NCBI RefSeq assembly: GCF_030818255.1
Contig: NZ_JAUTAG010000001.1
Span: forward strand, 1,240,001 to 1,304,000
Length of the DNA stretch: 64,000 bases
From: Microbacterium sp. SORGH_AS_0969
Lineage (GTDB): Bacteria; Actinomycetota; Actinomycetes; Actinomycetales; Microbacteriaceae
Direction of reading: 5' to 3'
The notes under the pieces: generated by a model
Seen by the model: the letters and a program-made list of their open reading frames with translations, nothing else
The model's database searches: none
What the model was told of the DNA's origin: nothing
Shown here: piece after piece, positions 32,365-41,564 of the stretch
Layout: each line of letters begins with the position of its first letter
Numbering within the stretch: position 1 is the stretch's first letter
Position numbers and translations under genes: made by a program

Positions 32365-33330
32365 TCATCCCCACCTGTGGATGAGCCTGTGGATAACTCT
32401 CAGTAGTACACGACGACGGGGATCACGAGCAGCGCGAGAAGCACCGCGCCCACCCCGACCAGCAGCCCGATCTGCAACGCTCTCTGACGCGCGAGACGCG
32501 TCCGGCGCGTAGACGAAGCCCACGGCCGCCCCGGTGATGAGGCCACCCAGGTGCGCCTGCCAGGAGATCCCGACGCCGTTGAGCGCGGAGATGAAGTCGC
32601 CCGTACCGATCGAGGTGATGAGCGCGACGACGAACGGCCATGCGAAGTTGATGCCGATCAGCACGGCGATGACGCGGATGTCGGCGCCGATATGGCGCCC
32701 GATGACGAGCAGGGCGCCGAAGAGGGCGAAGATCGCGCCCGAGGCGCCGACGACCGGGGTCAGCGGCGCGAGGAGTGCCACCGCCACGGATCCGCCGAGT
32801 GTGCCGAGGACGTAGAGGACGACGAACCGCCATCGCCCCAGGAGCGGTTCGAGGTTTCGACCGATGAACCACAGCGCGAGCATGTTCAGCGCGATGTGGA
32901 AGAAGCCGGAGTGCACGAGCGAGACGGTGAACAGCCGCCACGGCTCGAACGCCCCGAACTGCGGAACGAGGTACGGGCCGTAGAACATGAGCGCGTTGCT
33001 CAGGATCGACCCGAGACCGGGGATGATCCCGATGATGTAGACCAGGCCTGTGATCGCGATGATCGTCAGCGTCGCGAGGGGTCGTCCCGAGGCGACCACG
33101 ACGGCCGGGCGACGCGATGCCCAGCGTCGTTCCGCCTTCTTTTGGGCAGGGGTCTCCGCGGCGCGCTGCTGAGCCATGCACTCGGGGCAGATCACGCCGA
33201 CGGCGGCGGGTGTGCGACATTCCGAACAGACCGTACGCAGGCATCGCTGGCAGAGCACGAAGCTCTGTCGATCCGGATGCCGGTAACAGAAGTTGTCGCT
33301 GTTACGACGGAACTCGTCGGTCGTGGACAC
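32365..33330 (-). CDS. Rhomboid-family serine protease with zinc finger, C-terminal frameshift
   Basis: An intramembrane protease. The N-terminus has a B-box-like zinc finger (CYRHPDRQSFVLCQRC, CSEC, CPEC), followed by the rhomboid domain: EPWRLFTVSLVHSGFFHIALN (given in two parts, EPWRLFTVSL and HSGFFHIALNM), nucleophile Ser in GASGAIFALFG and catalytic His in AHLGGLITG. After GFVYA the frame shifts: deleting one base near 32504 would give a final hydrophobic helix (LLVGVGAVLLALLVIPVVV) and a stop at 32400-32402. As sequenced it instead ends in an Arg-rich tail at 32365. The active site is upstream of the shift. GTG 33330 is the start. Confidence 0.85.
   Translation of the reverse strand: MSTTDEFRRNSDNFCYRHPDRQSFVLCQRCLRTVCSECRTPAAVGVICPECMAQQRAAETPAQKKAERRWASRRPAVVVASGRPLATLTIIAITGLVYIIGIIPGLGSILSNALMFYGPYLVPQFGAFEPWRLFTVSLVHSGFFHIALNMLALWFIGRNLEPLLGRWRFVVLYVLGTLGGSVAVALLAPLTPVVGASGAIFALFGALLVIGRHIGADIRVIAVLIGINFAWPFVVALITSIGTGDFISALNGVGISWQAHLGGLITGAAVGFVYAPDASRASESVADRAAGRGGRGASRAARDPRRRVLLRVIHRLIHRWG
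32376..32396 (-). promoter_or_regulatory. Pair of DnaA boxes outside oriC
   Basis: TGTGGATGA (32376-32384) and TGTGGATAA (32388-32396) lie 12 bases apart in the short gap between crgA and the corrected rhomboid stop. The second is a perfect DnaA box (TTATCCACA on the minus strand); the first differs at one base. Confidence 0.55.
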
Positions 33331-33348
33331 CCGCCGCCGCCTCGAAGA

Positions 33349-33906
33349 TCAGACGGCCACGACGTCGACCGAGTGCAGGACGACGTCGGCCTTCGGACGG
33401 TCCTGGGCACCGGTGGGCACCGCAGCGATGGCGTCGACGACGGCCTTCGACGCGTCGTCGGCCACCTCACCGAAGATGGTGTGCTTGCCCTGCAGCCACG
33501 GCGTCGGGTCGGTGGTGATGAAGAACTGCGAGCCGTTGGTGCCCTCGGCCTGGCCCGTGATGGCGTTGCGGCGCAGGCCGGCGTTGGCCATGGCGAGCTT
33601 GTAGGGCTGCGTGAAATCGAGCTCGGGGTGGATCTCGTCGTTGAAGTTGTAGCCGGGCCCGCCGATGCCCTGACCGAGCGGGTCGCCGCCCTGGATCATG
33701 AAGTTCGGGATGATGCGGTGGAAGATGACGTCCTTGTAGAGCGGACCCTCACCCTTGGCGCCGGTGGCGGGGTTGGTCCATTCCTGCGTTCCATCGGAGA
33801 GGCCGATGAAGTTGCGGACGGTACGGGGAGCGTGGTCGCCGAACAGGTTGACCACGATGTCGCCGTGGTTGGTGTGCAAGGTCGCGACGGCGGTGTGAGT
33901 AGCCAT
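33349..33906 (-). CDS. ppiA: Cyclophilin-type peptidyl-prolyl isomerase
   Basis: A 185-residue single-domain cyclophilin, cytoplasmic since no signal peptide is seen. Family motifs include FHRIIPNFMIQGGDP, active-site residues in GGPGYNFNDE, LAMANAGLRRNA, GSQFFITTDPTPWLQGKHT and FGEVADDASK. It speeds proline isomerisation during folding. The gene lies 18 bases upstream of the rhomboid gene and is probably cotranscribed with it. GAGAAT six bases before the ATG may be a leaderless -10 variant. Confidence 0.95.
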   Translation of the reverse strand: MATHTAVATLHTNHGDIVVNLFGDHAPRTVRNFIGLSDGTQEWTNPATGAKGEGPLYKDVIFHRIIPNFMIQGGDPLGQGIGGPGYNFNDEIHPELDFTQPYKLAMANAGLRRNAITGQAEGTNGSQFFITTDPTPWLQGKHTIFGEVADDASKAVVDAIAAVPTGAQDRPKADVVLHSVDVVAV

Positions 33907-34006
33907 GGGTACATTCTCTCAGAGTTATCTGCAAGGGTCCGTGGTGGGCACCGCCCGGTCTGGCAAGATGAAGCAACGTACATCCCATCGACAGGGAGGA
34001 TGAGCC

Positions 34007-34579
34007 GTGGGCCTCAGCCGCAAGAGCAAGAAGGAACTGCGCAAGCTCCAGAAGCACGCCGCGAAGGTGTGGGAGTCGCAGCAGGTGCTGCTGGGCGAGA
34101 GCGGAAAGGTGGCTCGCGAAGCCGGCCACCAGCTCGGTCGCTTCAGCCGCGAAGACCTCGTCCCCGCCGTCCAAGACGGCTACAACAAGTACGCCGCGCC
34201 CTACGTCGACAAGAGCGTGAAGTACAGCAACCGCTTCCTCAGCAACAAGCTCATTCCGGCGGCCGGTGCGGTCGTCGGCGGGGCGATGTCGGTGTGGGAT
34301 GCCGCGGGCGACACGCGTGACCGCCTCGCGAAGGGCCAGGGCTTCGAGCTCGATGCCCATAAGTACGCGAAGCGCGCCGAGAAATACGGCAAGAAGGCGT
34401 CGAAGAACCTCGCCAAAAAGCTTCCGCACCAGAACGACGGCATCGGCGCCGGCGGCGTCATCGCCATCATCCTCGGCGTCGTCGCGGCGGCCGGTGTGGC
34501 CTACGCCGCGTGGCAGACACTTCGTGCCGACGACGAGCTGTGGGTGGCCGACGACCCGCTGCGTGCACCGGACGCGTGA
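34007..34579 (+). CDS. Basic protein with C-terminal membrane helix, unknown function
   Basis: A 190-residue protein beginning GLSRKSKKELRKLQKHAAK. The first 140 residues are soluble, Lys/Arg-rich and helical with several Tyr-Lys motifs; one transmembrane helix (GGVIAIILGVVAAAGVAYAAW) lies at about 148-170, with a short acidic tail. It is probably tail-anchored. GTG 34007 has AGGGAGGA eight bases upstream. Its stop overlaps the YbaK-like gene by three bases. I do not recognise a function. Confidence 0.75.
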   Translation: MGLSRKSKKELRKLQKHAAKVWESQQVLLGESGKVAREAGHQLGRFSREDLVPAVQDGYNKYAAPYVDKSVKYSNRFLSNKLIPAAGAVVGGAMSVWDAAGDTRDRLAKGQGFELDAHKYAKRAEKYGKKASKNLAKKLPHQNDGIGAGGVIAIILGVVAAAGVAYAAWQTLRADDELWVADDPLRAPDA

Positions 34580-35049
34580 GCGACCCCACCATCAGAGTCC
34601 GAGAGGCCGCGCGCGAGCGCGGCCTCTCCGTCCATATCCGGGAGCGTCCGGCGGCGTCGAGCCTGGACGAGGCGGCCGAACTCCTCGGCATCCCCTCCGC
34701 GGCCATCGTGAAGACGCTCGTGGTCAAGCGATCCGACGACACGTATCTCTTCGCGCTCGTGCCCGGTGACCGGGCGATCTCGTGGCCCAAGCTCCGCGCC
34801 GTCGTCGGAGTCAACAAGCTCCGACTGCCCGAACCCGAGCTCGCCCTGGCGGCGACTGGATACGAACGCGGGACGATCGTGCCGATCGGCAGCACGACCG
34901 ACTGGCCGGTCTACGCCGACGAGAGCATCGTCGGCCAGCGCATCGCCATGGGGGCCGGGGCGCACGGCTACAGCCTCTTCGTCGAGGCCGACGACCTGAT
35001 CGACGCGTACGACGCGACGGTCGCCGATATCACCGCGCCTCGTGCGTGA
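34576..35049 (+). CDS. YbaK/EbsC-family aminoacyl-tRNA deacylase-like protein
   Basis: A 157-residue protein of the YbaK/ProX fold, which removes wrongly charged amino acids (such as Cys or Ala) from tRNA-Pro. Features are EAAELLGIPSAAIVKTLVVK (conserved Lys), YLFALVPGDR, LRAVVGVNKLRLP, GYERGTIVPIGS and YADESIVGQRIAMGAGAHGYSL. GTG 34576 overlaps the preceding stop. Its end overlaps the convergent Nudix gene by 20 bases. The exact substrate cannot be told from sequence. Confidence 0.88.
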   Translation: MSDPTIRVREAARERGLSVHIRERPAASSLDEAAELLGIPSAAIVKTLVVKRSDDTYLFALVPGDRAISWPKLRAVVGVNKLRLPEPELALAATGYERGTIVPIGSTTDWPVYADESIVGQRIAMGAGAHGYSLFVEADDLIDAYDATVADITAPRA

Positions 35050-35497
35050 GCGTTGACTCCTCCGTCCCGCGCGGCGAGATCTTCGCCATGCGGAGCGCGA
35101 TGTCCACGAGCTGAACACGGCGAAGCTTGCGGACCGCCGGCAACGAGAACCACTCTGCACGGTCCGTAGATCCCCCGACCTCGTGGCGGAGACGCCCTCC
35201 GACCACGTGGGCGCGGTAGACGATGCGCAGCGTGTGGAGCGGACCGTCGGCATCGTCCGACAGACGCCCGGACGCCGGTATCACTCGGGAATGGATGCCG
35301 AGCAGCTCATCGACCACCACACGGTAGCCCGTCTCCTCCCGCACCTCGCGCCGGACCGCGCGCTCGGGGTCCTCCCCCGCCTCGAGACCGCCCCCGGGGA
35401 GCGTCCACGCCGCCCGACGGCCCTCGACCCAGTGCGCCAGCAACAAACGGTCGCTCGAGCCGGTGACGATGGCATAGGCGGCGACTCGCATGTCCAT
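35030..35497 (-). CDS. Nudix hydrolase
   Basis: A 155-residue enzyme that cleaves nucleoside-diphosphate-linked compounds. The Nudix box is complete: GGLEAGEDPERAVRREVREE followed by TGY, matching Gx5Ex7REUxEExGU. The start at 35497 (MDMRVAAY) is fixed by TATGGT six bases upstream; a longer frame upstream crosses the tRNA and should not be used. It may clean the nucleotide pool (MutT-like) but the substrate is unknown. Confidence 0.92.
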   Translation of the reverse strand: MDMRVAAYAIVTGSSDRLLLAHWVEGRRAAWTLPGGGLEAGEDPERAVRREVREETGYRVVVDELLGIHSRVIPASGRLSDDADGPLHTLRIVYRAHVVGGRLRHEVGGSTDRAEWFSLPAVRKLRRVQLVDIALRMAKISPRGTEESTLTHEAR

Positions 35498-35503
35498 TGC
35501 GAC

Positions 35504-35509
35504 ACCATA
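35504..35509 (-). promoter_or_regulatory. -10 hexamer TATGGT, leaderless start of the Nudix gene
   Basis: TATGGT on the minus strand ends six bases before ATG 35497. Confidence 0.55.
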
Positions 35510-35584
35510 GCGGCGCGACGGCGGCGGCGTGCGCCTCGGACCGTGAAGAGTCCCGCATCGGCCGGAGCCGGGGTGACGAAGATG

Positions 35585-35657
35585 TGGAGCCTGGGAGATT
35601 CGAACTCCCGACATCCTGCTTGCAAAGCAGGCGCTCTACCAACTGAGCTAAGGCCCC
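35585..35657 (-). tRNA. tRNA-Ala(TGC)
   Basis: The minus strand reads GGGGCCTTAGCTCAGTTGG at its 5' end, anticodon arm CCTGCTTTGCAAAGCAGG with anticodon TGC, and T-arm GGGAGTTCGAATCTCCC. It is 73 bases long and CCA is not encoded. It lies 12 bases downstream of tRNA-Ile, in the usual tRNA-Ile/tRNA-Ala pair downstream of gyrA. Confidence 0.95.
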
Positions 35658-35669
35658 GTGGGGATGGGG

Positions 35670-35743
35670 TGGGGCTACCAGGACTTGAACCTGGGACCTC
35701 TTCATTATCAGTGAAGCGCTCTAACCGCCTGAGCTATAGCCCC
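35670..35743 (-). tRNA. tRNA-Ile(GAT)
   Basis: The minus strand begins GGGGCTATAGCTCAGGCGG, has anticodon loop CTGATAA giving anticodon GAT, and T-arm CCAGGTTCAAGTCCTGG; 74 bases, CCA not encoded. It lies between gyrA/DUF3566 and tRNA-Ala, as in other actinobacteria. Confidence 0.95.
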
Positions 35744-35811
35744 GTTGTGACGACGTGATGTCGTCAACCTCGAAGACTTTACCGGAATCCCGAGGTTTTT
35801 CCGAATCGGCC

Positions 35812-36216
35812 TCAGTTCGAGGTGAAGCCGACCAGGAGACCGCCGGTCACCTTGACCGCGAGGTTGTAGATTCCGGCGACGACCGCGCCGAGAACCGTGA
35901 TGACGACCAGGTTGAGGATCGCGACGATCGCCGCGAACGCCATCACCTGGGGGAGCCCGACGTACTGCGACAGCGTCGCGCCGCCGTCGGTGAAGCTCGT
36001 GAAGAACTCGTCGAGTTTCGTGATGAGGCCCGTGGCGCTCACGACGAGATAGATGAGGAAGTACGACACCACGGTCACGATCGCGACCGCCACGGCGGCC
36101 AGGAACGACAGCTTCACCGCCGACCAGAAGTCGATGTAGACCAGGCGCAGGCGGACCTGCTTGGCGGGGGTCTTGTGAGTCGACTTCTTAGCGAGCTTGT
36201 CGGCTACCGTGCTCAT
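35812..36216 (-). CDS. DUF3566 membrane protein
   Basis: A 134-residue protein with a basic N-terminus ([20 protein letters not shown]) and two to three membrane segments, including [18 protein letters not shown] and [19 protein letters not shown]. It corresponds to the DUF3566 protein that sits directly downstream of gyrA in most actinobacteria. ATG 36216 overlaps the gyrA stop by four bases. Function not established. Confidence 0.9.
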   Translation of the reverse strand: MSTVADKLAKKSTHKTPAKQVRLRLVYIDFWSAVKLSFLAAVAVAIVTVVSYFLIYLVVSATGLITKLDEFFTSFTDGGATLSQYVGLPQVMAFAAIVAILNLVVITVLGAVVAGIYNLAVKVTGGLLVGFTSN

Positions 36217-38843
36217 GCGTCAGTACTTTCCTCGGGGGTCTCGGGAGCGGAGGCGTCGGCCTCGTCCGCAGGGGCTGCGGCGGGCTCCGTGGTCGTCTCC
36301 GTCGTCTCTGCCAAGTTTCGTTCGGCGTTTCGAGCGATCGCGATGATGCGATCGTCGCCTCCAGCACGGGCGAACACGACACCCATCGTGTCGCGTCCCT
36401 TGGCGGGCACCTCGGCCACGGCAGAGCGTACCACCTTGCCGCTGGCAAGAACCACAAGGACCTCGTCGCCCTCGGAGACCATCATTCCGCCCGCGAGGAC
36501 GCCTCGATCGTCGGTCAAACGAGCCACCTTGATGCCCAGGCCGCCGCGGTTCTGCATGCGGTACTCGGTCACCGCCGTGCGCTTGGCGTAGCCGCCCTCG
36601 GTCACGACGAAGACGTACTCGTCGTCCTTGGCGACGGATGCCGAGAGCAGGCTGTCGCCCTCGCGGAAGTCCATGCCCTTCACGCCCGACGTCGACCGAC
36701 CCATCGGCCGCAGCGCGCTGTCGGTCGCGGAGAACCGCAGCGACATTCCCAGCCGACTGATGAGGAGGATGTCGTCGCCCTCGTCGACCAGCAGAGCGCT
36801 CACCAGTTCGTCGGCCGTGCCGGGCTCGGTGTCGTCGCCCTCCTCGGCCACCTGGCCGCGGAGCTTGATCGCGATGACGCCGCCCTGCCGGTTGGTGTCG
36901 TACTCGTCGAGGCGCGTCTTCTTCACCAGACCGTTGCGGGTCGCCAGCACCAGGTAGGTGGCGACGTTGTAGTCGCGGATGTCGAGGATCTGCGCGATCT
37001 CTTCATCGGGCTGGAGCGCGAGCAGATTCGCGACGTGCTGGCCCTTGGCATCCCGACCCGCTTCGGGGACCTCGTAGGCCTTCGAACGGTAGACGCGACC
37101 CTTGTTCGTGAAGAACAGGAGCCAGTGGTGCGTCGTGGTGACGAAGAAGTGCTCCACGACGTCGTCGGCGCGCAGCTGCGCACCCTTCACGCCCTTGCCG
37201 CCGCGATGCTGCGACCGGTAGTTGTCGCTGCGGGTGCGCTTGATGTAGCCATCGCGCGTGACGGTGATGACCATCTCTTCTTCGGCGATGAGGTCTTCGA
37301 TCGACACGTCGCCGTCGAAGCCGTGCAGGATCTGGGTGCGACGGTCGTCGCCGAAGCGGTCGACGATCCCGGTCAGCTCGTCACGGATGATCGTGCGCTG
37401 GCGGGCAGGGGTCGCGAGGATGTCGTTGAAGTCCGCGATGCGGGCCTCGAGCTCGGTCGCCTCGTCGACGATCTTCTGCCGTTCGAGCGCTGCCAGACGA
37501 CGCAGCTGCATGTCGAGGATGGCCTGCGCCTGGATGTCGTCGATGTCGAGGAGCTTCTGCAGTCCCTCGTTGGCATCCTGGGCTGTCGGAGACCGACGGA
37601 TGAGCGCGATGACCTCGTCGAGGGCGTCGAGCGCCTTCAGGTACCCGCGCAGGATGTGCATGCGCTCTTCGGCCTTGCGGAGCCGGTAGCGCGTGCGGCG
37701 CACGATGACGTCGAGCTGGTGGTCGATCCAGTGGCTGATGAAGCCGTCGAGCGACAGGGTGCGGGGCACGCCGTCGACGATCGCGAGCATGTTCGCGCCG
37801 AAGTTCTCTTGCAGCTGGGTGTGCTTGTAGAGGTTGTTCAGCACGACCTTGGCGACCGCGTCGCGCTTGAGCACGACGACGAGGCGCTGACCAGTGCGAC
37901 CCGAGGTCTCGTCGCGGATGTCGGCGATACCGGTGATCTTGCCCTCGCGAGCGAGGTCGCCGATCTTCACCGCGACGTTGTCGGGGTTCACCTGGTACGG
38001 CAGCTCGGTGATCACGAGGCACGTGCGGCCCTGGATCTCCTCGATGTTGACGACGGCGCGCATCGTGATCGAGCCGCGACCGGTGCGGTAGGCGTCCTTG
38101 ATCCCGCGCGTGCCGAGGATCTGCGCGGCGGTCGGGAAGTCAGGCCCCGGGATGCGCTCCATGAGGGCTTCGAGCAGTTCCTCGCGGGTGGCATCCGGGT
38201 TCTCGAGAGCCCACAGCGCGCCGGCGGAGACCTCGCGGAGATTGTGCGGCGGGATGTTCGTCGCCATACCGACCGCGATGCCGACCGAACCGTTGACGAG
38301 CAGGTTCGGGAAGCGCGACGGCAGGACGACGGGCTCCTGCGTCTGACCGTCGTAGTTGTCCTCGAAGTCGACGGTCTCTTCTTCGATGTCGCGCACCATC
38401 TCGAGCGCGAGCTGCGACATCTTCGTCTCGGTGTAGCGCGGAGCAGCCGCTCCCTGGTTGCCCGGCGAGCCGAAGTTGCCCTGTCCGAGCGCGAGGGGGT
38501 ATCGCAGCGACCACGGCTGCACGAGGCGCACGAGGGCGTCGTAGATCGGGGCGTCGCCGTGGGGGTGGTAGTGCCCCATCACCTCGCCGACCACGCGGGC
38601 GCACTTCGAGAACGACTTGTCGGGGCGGAAGCCCCCGTCGTACATGCCGTAGATCACGCGACGGTGAACCGGCTTGAGACCGTCTTCGACGCGCGGCAGG
38701 GCACGACCGACGATGACGCTCATGGCGTAGTCGAGGTAGCTCCGCTGCATCTCGAGCTGGAGGTCGACCTGGTCGATCCTGCCGTGGTTGTGCGCGGGTT
38801 CCGACCGGACCTCGTCGGGCTCGGGCGTGATGTCGTCAGCCAT
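36213..38843 (-). CDS. gyrA: DNA gyrase subunit A
   Basis: An 876-residue gyrase A subunit that cuts and rejoins DNA to introduce negative supercoils. The active-site tyrosine is Tyr137 in [11 protein letters not shown]. The C-terminal beta-pinwheel includes the GyrA box QHRGGKG. The quinolone pocket reads [14 protein letters not shown] (residues 93-106): Ala98 and Pro99 stand where E. coli has Ser83 and Ala84. The C-terminal tail is acidic and Ala/Glu-rich. It lies 71 bases downstream of gyrB. Confidence 0.97.
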   Translation of the reverse strand: MADDITPEPDEVRSEPAHNHGRIDQVDLQLEMQRSYLDYAMSVIVGRALPRVEDGLKPVHRRVIYGMYDGGFRPDKSFSKCARVVGEVMGHYHPHGDAPIYDALVRLVQPWSLRYPLALGQGNFGSPGNQGAAAPRYTETKMSQLALEMVRDIEEETVDFEDNYDGQTQEPVVLPSRFPNLLVNGSVGIAVGMATNIPPHNLREVSAGALWALENPDATREELLEALMERIPGPDFPTAAQILGTRGIKDAYRTGRGSITMRAVVNIEEIQGRTCLVITELPYQVNPDNVAVKIGDLAREGKITGIADIRDETSGRTGQRLVVVLKRDAVAKVVLNNLYKHTQLQENFGANMLAIVDGVPRTLSLDGFISHWIDHQLDVIVRRTRYRLRKAEERMHILRGYLKALDALDEVIALIRRSPTAQDANEGLQKLLDIDDIQAQAILDMQLRRLAALERQKIVDEATELEARIADFNDILATPARQRTIIRDELTGIVDRFGDDRRTQILHGFDGDVSIEDLIAEEEMVITVTRDGYIKRTRSDNYRSQHRGGKGVKGAQLRADDVVEHFFVTTTHHWLLFFTNKGRVYRSKAYEVPEAGRDAKGQHVANLLALQPDEEIAQILDIRDYNVATYLVLATRNGLVKKTRLDEYDTNRQGGVIAIKLRGQVAEEGDDTEPGTADELVSALLVDEGDDILLISRLGMSLRFSATDSALRPMGRSTSGVKGMDFREGDSLLSASVAKDDEYVFVVTEGGYAKRTAVTEYRMQNRGGLGIKVARLTDDRGVLAGGMMVSEGDEVLVVLASGKVVRSAVAEVPAKGRDTMGVVFARAGGDDRIIAIARNAERNLAETTETTTEPAAAPADEADASAPETPEESTDA

Positions 38844-38914
38844 GTCTTCTCAGTTTCGTAGTACGTCGTCGATCGTCGTCGTGAGGTTCCGTGCGGGGTC
38901 GCGCGGGCGAGAGA

Positions 38915-40948
38915 TCAGATGTCGAGGAAGCGGACGTCTTTGGCGTTGCGCTGGATGAAGCTGCGGCGCGACTCGACGTCTTCGCCCATGAGGACCGAGA
39001 AGATCTCGTCGGCCGCGGCGGCATCGTCGATCGTGACCTGCTTCAGCGTGCGCGTCTCGGGGTCCATCGTGGTCTCCCAGAGCTCGTGGTCGTTCATCTC
39101 GCCCAGACCCTTGTAGCGCTGGATGCCGTTGTCCTTGGGGATACGGCGACCAGCGGCCTGGCCGTCGACGAGCATCGCGTCGCGCTCACGGTCGCTGTAG
39201 GCGTACTCGTGCGGGTGGTTGGACCACTTCAGGCGGTAGAGGGGCGGCTGAGCCAGATAGACGAAACCGGCCTCGATGAGTCCGCGCATGTAGCGGAACA
39301 GCAGGGTCAGAAGAAGCGTGGTGATGTGCTGGCCGTCGACGTCGGCATCCGCCATGAGCACGATCTTGTGGTAGCGCGCCTTGGCCATGTCGAAGTCTTC
39401 GCCGATGCCCGTGCCGAAGGCCTGGATCATCGCCTGGACTTCTTTGTTGCCCAGTGCCCGGTCGAGACGCGCGCGCTCGACATTGAGGATCTTGCCGCGC
39501 AGCGCCAGAATCGCCTGCGTGTGCGGGTCACGGCCCTGCACGGCCGAACCGCCGGCGGAGTCACCCTCGACGAGGAAGATCTCGCTGATCGAGGGATCCT
39601 TCGAGGTGCAGTCCTTGAGCTTGTCGGGCATCGCGGCCGACTCGAAAACGCTCTTGCGGCGAGCGGTCTCGCGCGCCTTGCGCGCGGCGAGACGTGCGGT
39701 TGCGGCATCGATCGCCTTGCGGATGATGTTCTTCGCCTGGCCCGGGTTGCGGTCGAACCAGTCGCCGAGCTTGTCGCCGACGACCTTCTGCACGAAGGCA
39801 CGCGCCTCGGTGTTCCCGAGTTTCGTCTTCGTCTGGCCCTCGAACTGCGGCTCCGACAGCTTCACCGAGATGACGGCGGTGAGTCCCTCACGGATGTCGT
39901 CTCCGGTGAGGTTGTCGTCCTTCTCTTTGAGCAGGTTGTTCGCGCGGGCGTAGCGGTTGACCAGCGTGGTCAGCGCGGCACGGAAGCCCTCTTCGTGGGT
40001 GCCGCCCTCATGAGTGTTGATTGTGTTCGCGTACGTGAACACGTTCTCGGTGTATGCCGTGGTCCACTGCATCGCGAGCTCGAGCGCGATGTGACGCTCG
40101 GTGTCTTCCGACTCGACCTCGATGATCTCGTCGTTGACGACATCGGCCTTGCGCACACGGTTGAGGTGCTCGACGTAGTCGACGAGACCTCGCTCGTAGA
40201 GGAACGAGTCGTTGCGCGCCTCGGTGACCTCTTCGCCCGGCTCCCCCTCGACGACCACCGACTGCGGACGCTCGTCGCGGAGGCTGATGCGCAGGCCCTT
40301 GTTGAGGAACGCCATCTGCTGGAAACGCGTGCGGAGGGTGTCGTAGTCGAAGTCGATGGTGTCGAAGATCGTGGCATCCGGCCAGAACGTGATCGTCGTC
40401 CCGGTCTGGTCGCTTTCTTCGCCCTTCTCGAGCGGGGCCAGAGGGTGTCCGCCATCGCGGAACGACTGGCGCCACACGTGACCCTGCCGCTTGACCTCGA
40501 CCTCGAGGCGAGTCGACAGCGCGTTCACGACCGACGAACCGACGCCGTGCAGACCGCCGGACACGGCGTATCCGCCACCTCCGAACTTTCCTCCGGCGTG
40601 CAGCACCGTGAGCACGACCTCGACCGTCGACTTGCCCTCGGTGCGGTGCATGTCGACCGGGATGCCGCGGCCGTTGTCGACGACGCGGACAGCGCCGTCG
40701 CTGAGGATCGTGACCTCGATCGTGTCGCAGTACCCGGCCAGGGCCTCATCGACGGAGTTGTCGACGATCTCTTGGACGAGGTGGTGCAGGCCCCGCTCGC
40801 CGGTGGAGCCGATGTACATGCCGGGGCGCTTGCGGACCGCCTCGAGACCTTCGAGCACCTGGATGGCGTCGGCCCCGTACTCGTTGGGAACCTTGGTGGA
40901 GGGTGCTTCGGGTTCCTCGGAAACGCTGTCGGGGTTTTCGGACGTCAT
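38915..40948 (-). CDS. gyrB: DNA gyrase subunit B
   Basis: A 677-residue gyrase B subunit supplying ATPase activity. The GHKL domain has [23 protein letters not shown] and [14 protein letters not shown]; the TOPRIM domain has [11 protein letters not shown] and [11 protein letters not shown]; the C-terminus has [18 protein letters not shown]. The length is normal for an actinobacterium. Upstream on the minus strand, TAGGAT at about 40988-40993 may be its -10 sequence. Confidence 0.97.
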   Translation of the reverse strand: MTSENPDSVSEEPEAPSTKVPNEYGADAIQVLEGLEAVRKRPGMYIGSTGERGLHHLVQEIVDNSVDEALAGYCDTIEVTILSDGAVRVVDNGRGIPVDMHRTEGKSTVEVVLTVLHAGGKFGGGGYAVSGGLHGVGSSVVNALSTRLEVEVKRQGHVWRQSFRDGGHPLAPLEKGEESDQTGTTITFWPDATIFDTIDFDYDTLRTRFQQMAFLNKGLRISLRDERPQSVVVEGEPGEEVTEARNDSFLYERGLVDYVEHLNRVRKADVVNDEIIEVESEDTERHIALELAMQWTTAYTENVFTYANTINTHEGGTHEEGFRAALTTLVNRYARANNLLKEKDDNLTGDDIREGLTAVISVKLSEPQFEGQTKTKLGNTEARAFVQKVVGDKLGDWFDRNPGQAKNIIRKAIDAATARLAARKARETARRKSVFESAAMPDKLKDCTSKDPSISEIFLVEGDSAGGSAVQGRDPHTQAILALRGKILNVERARLDRALGNKEVQAMIQAFGTGIGEDFDMAKARYHKIVLMADADVDGQHITTLLLTLLFRYMRGLIEAGFVYLAQPPLYRLKWSNHPHEYAYSDRERDAMLVDGQAAGRRIPKDNGIQRYKGLGEMNDHELWETTMDPETRTLKQVTIDDAAAADEIFSVLMGEDVESRRSFIQRNAKDVRFLDI

Positions 40949-41066
40949 GGGTACGCGCGCTCCAGATCGGTTCTCGGAGCTTCCATCCTATCGCGCGCGA
41001 CCTGCAGAAATGGCGTGTACGCCCCTACGCGGCGATAAATCGACCCGAGGCGGGATCGACCATGGC

Positions 41067-41564
41067 CTAGCCGTAGGTATCGCGCGGGCCGCGGCCTGGA
41101 ACGGCTCTGGGCCCCCATTTCCAGGAGGGGACGTCGGGTCCCACGAACCGGATCGCTTCGACACCCGCCTCGGGAAAGCGACGCAGGATCTCCGACAGGA
41201 TCTGCGCGCGCATGAGCTGGAGCTGTTTCGCCCACGCCGTGGAGTCGGCCTGGACCGTGAGAGTGCCGGCGTCCAGAGCGACGGGACGGGTGTGGGCAGC
41301 CGTGTCTGCACCGGCGACGTCGTGCCAGGTGCGGACCAGATCCTCGCGAGCGAGCTGTGGCTCCCACCCGGCGGACTGCGTGAGCGTCGAGAGCACGTCG
41401 CCGAGTCCCCGCGGGTCGCGGCCGGGGGTGAAGGGGGCGTTCTCGTCGTCGTCCGTGCGCCGACGACGCCTCTTCTTGCGGTAGGGCGAGGGTTCGAGGC
41501 CACGAAGGCGCAGGTAGGTCGCCATCGTCTCGGGCAGTTCGGTGTCGTCACTCATCGTCGTCAC
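41067..41564 (-). CDS. dciA: DciA-like helicase loader (DUF721)
   Basis: A 165-residue DUF721 protein. The N-terminus is short and basic (RKKRRRRR), and the conserved domain runs from about residue 52 with GLGDVLSTLTQSAGW, LVRTWHDVAG, LTVQADSTAWAKQLQLM and ILRRFPEAG. DciA loads the DnaB helicase in bacteria lacking DnaC/DnaI. GTG 41564 overlaps the recF stop as GTGA; ATG 41555 three codons later is an alternative. The position after recF is the classic one. Confidence 0.9.
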   Translation of the reverse strand: MTTMSDDTELPETMATYLRLRGLEPSPYRKKRRRRRTDDDENAPFTPGRDPRGLGDVLSTLTQSAGWEPQLAREDLVRTWHDVAGADTAAHTRPVALDAGTLTVQADSTAWAKQLQLMRAQILSEILRRFPEAGVEAIRFVGPDVPSWKWGPRAVPGRGPRDTYG

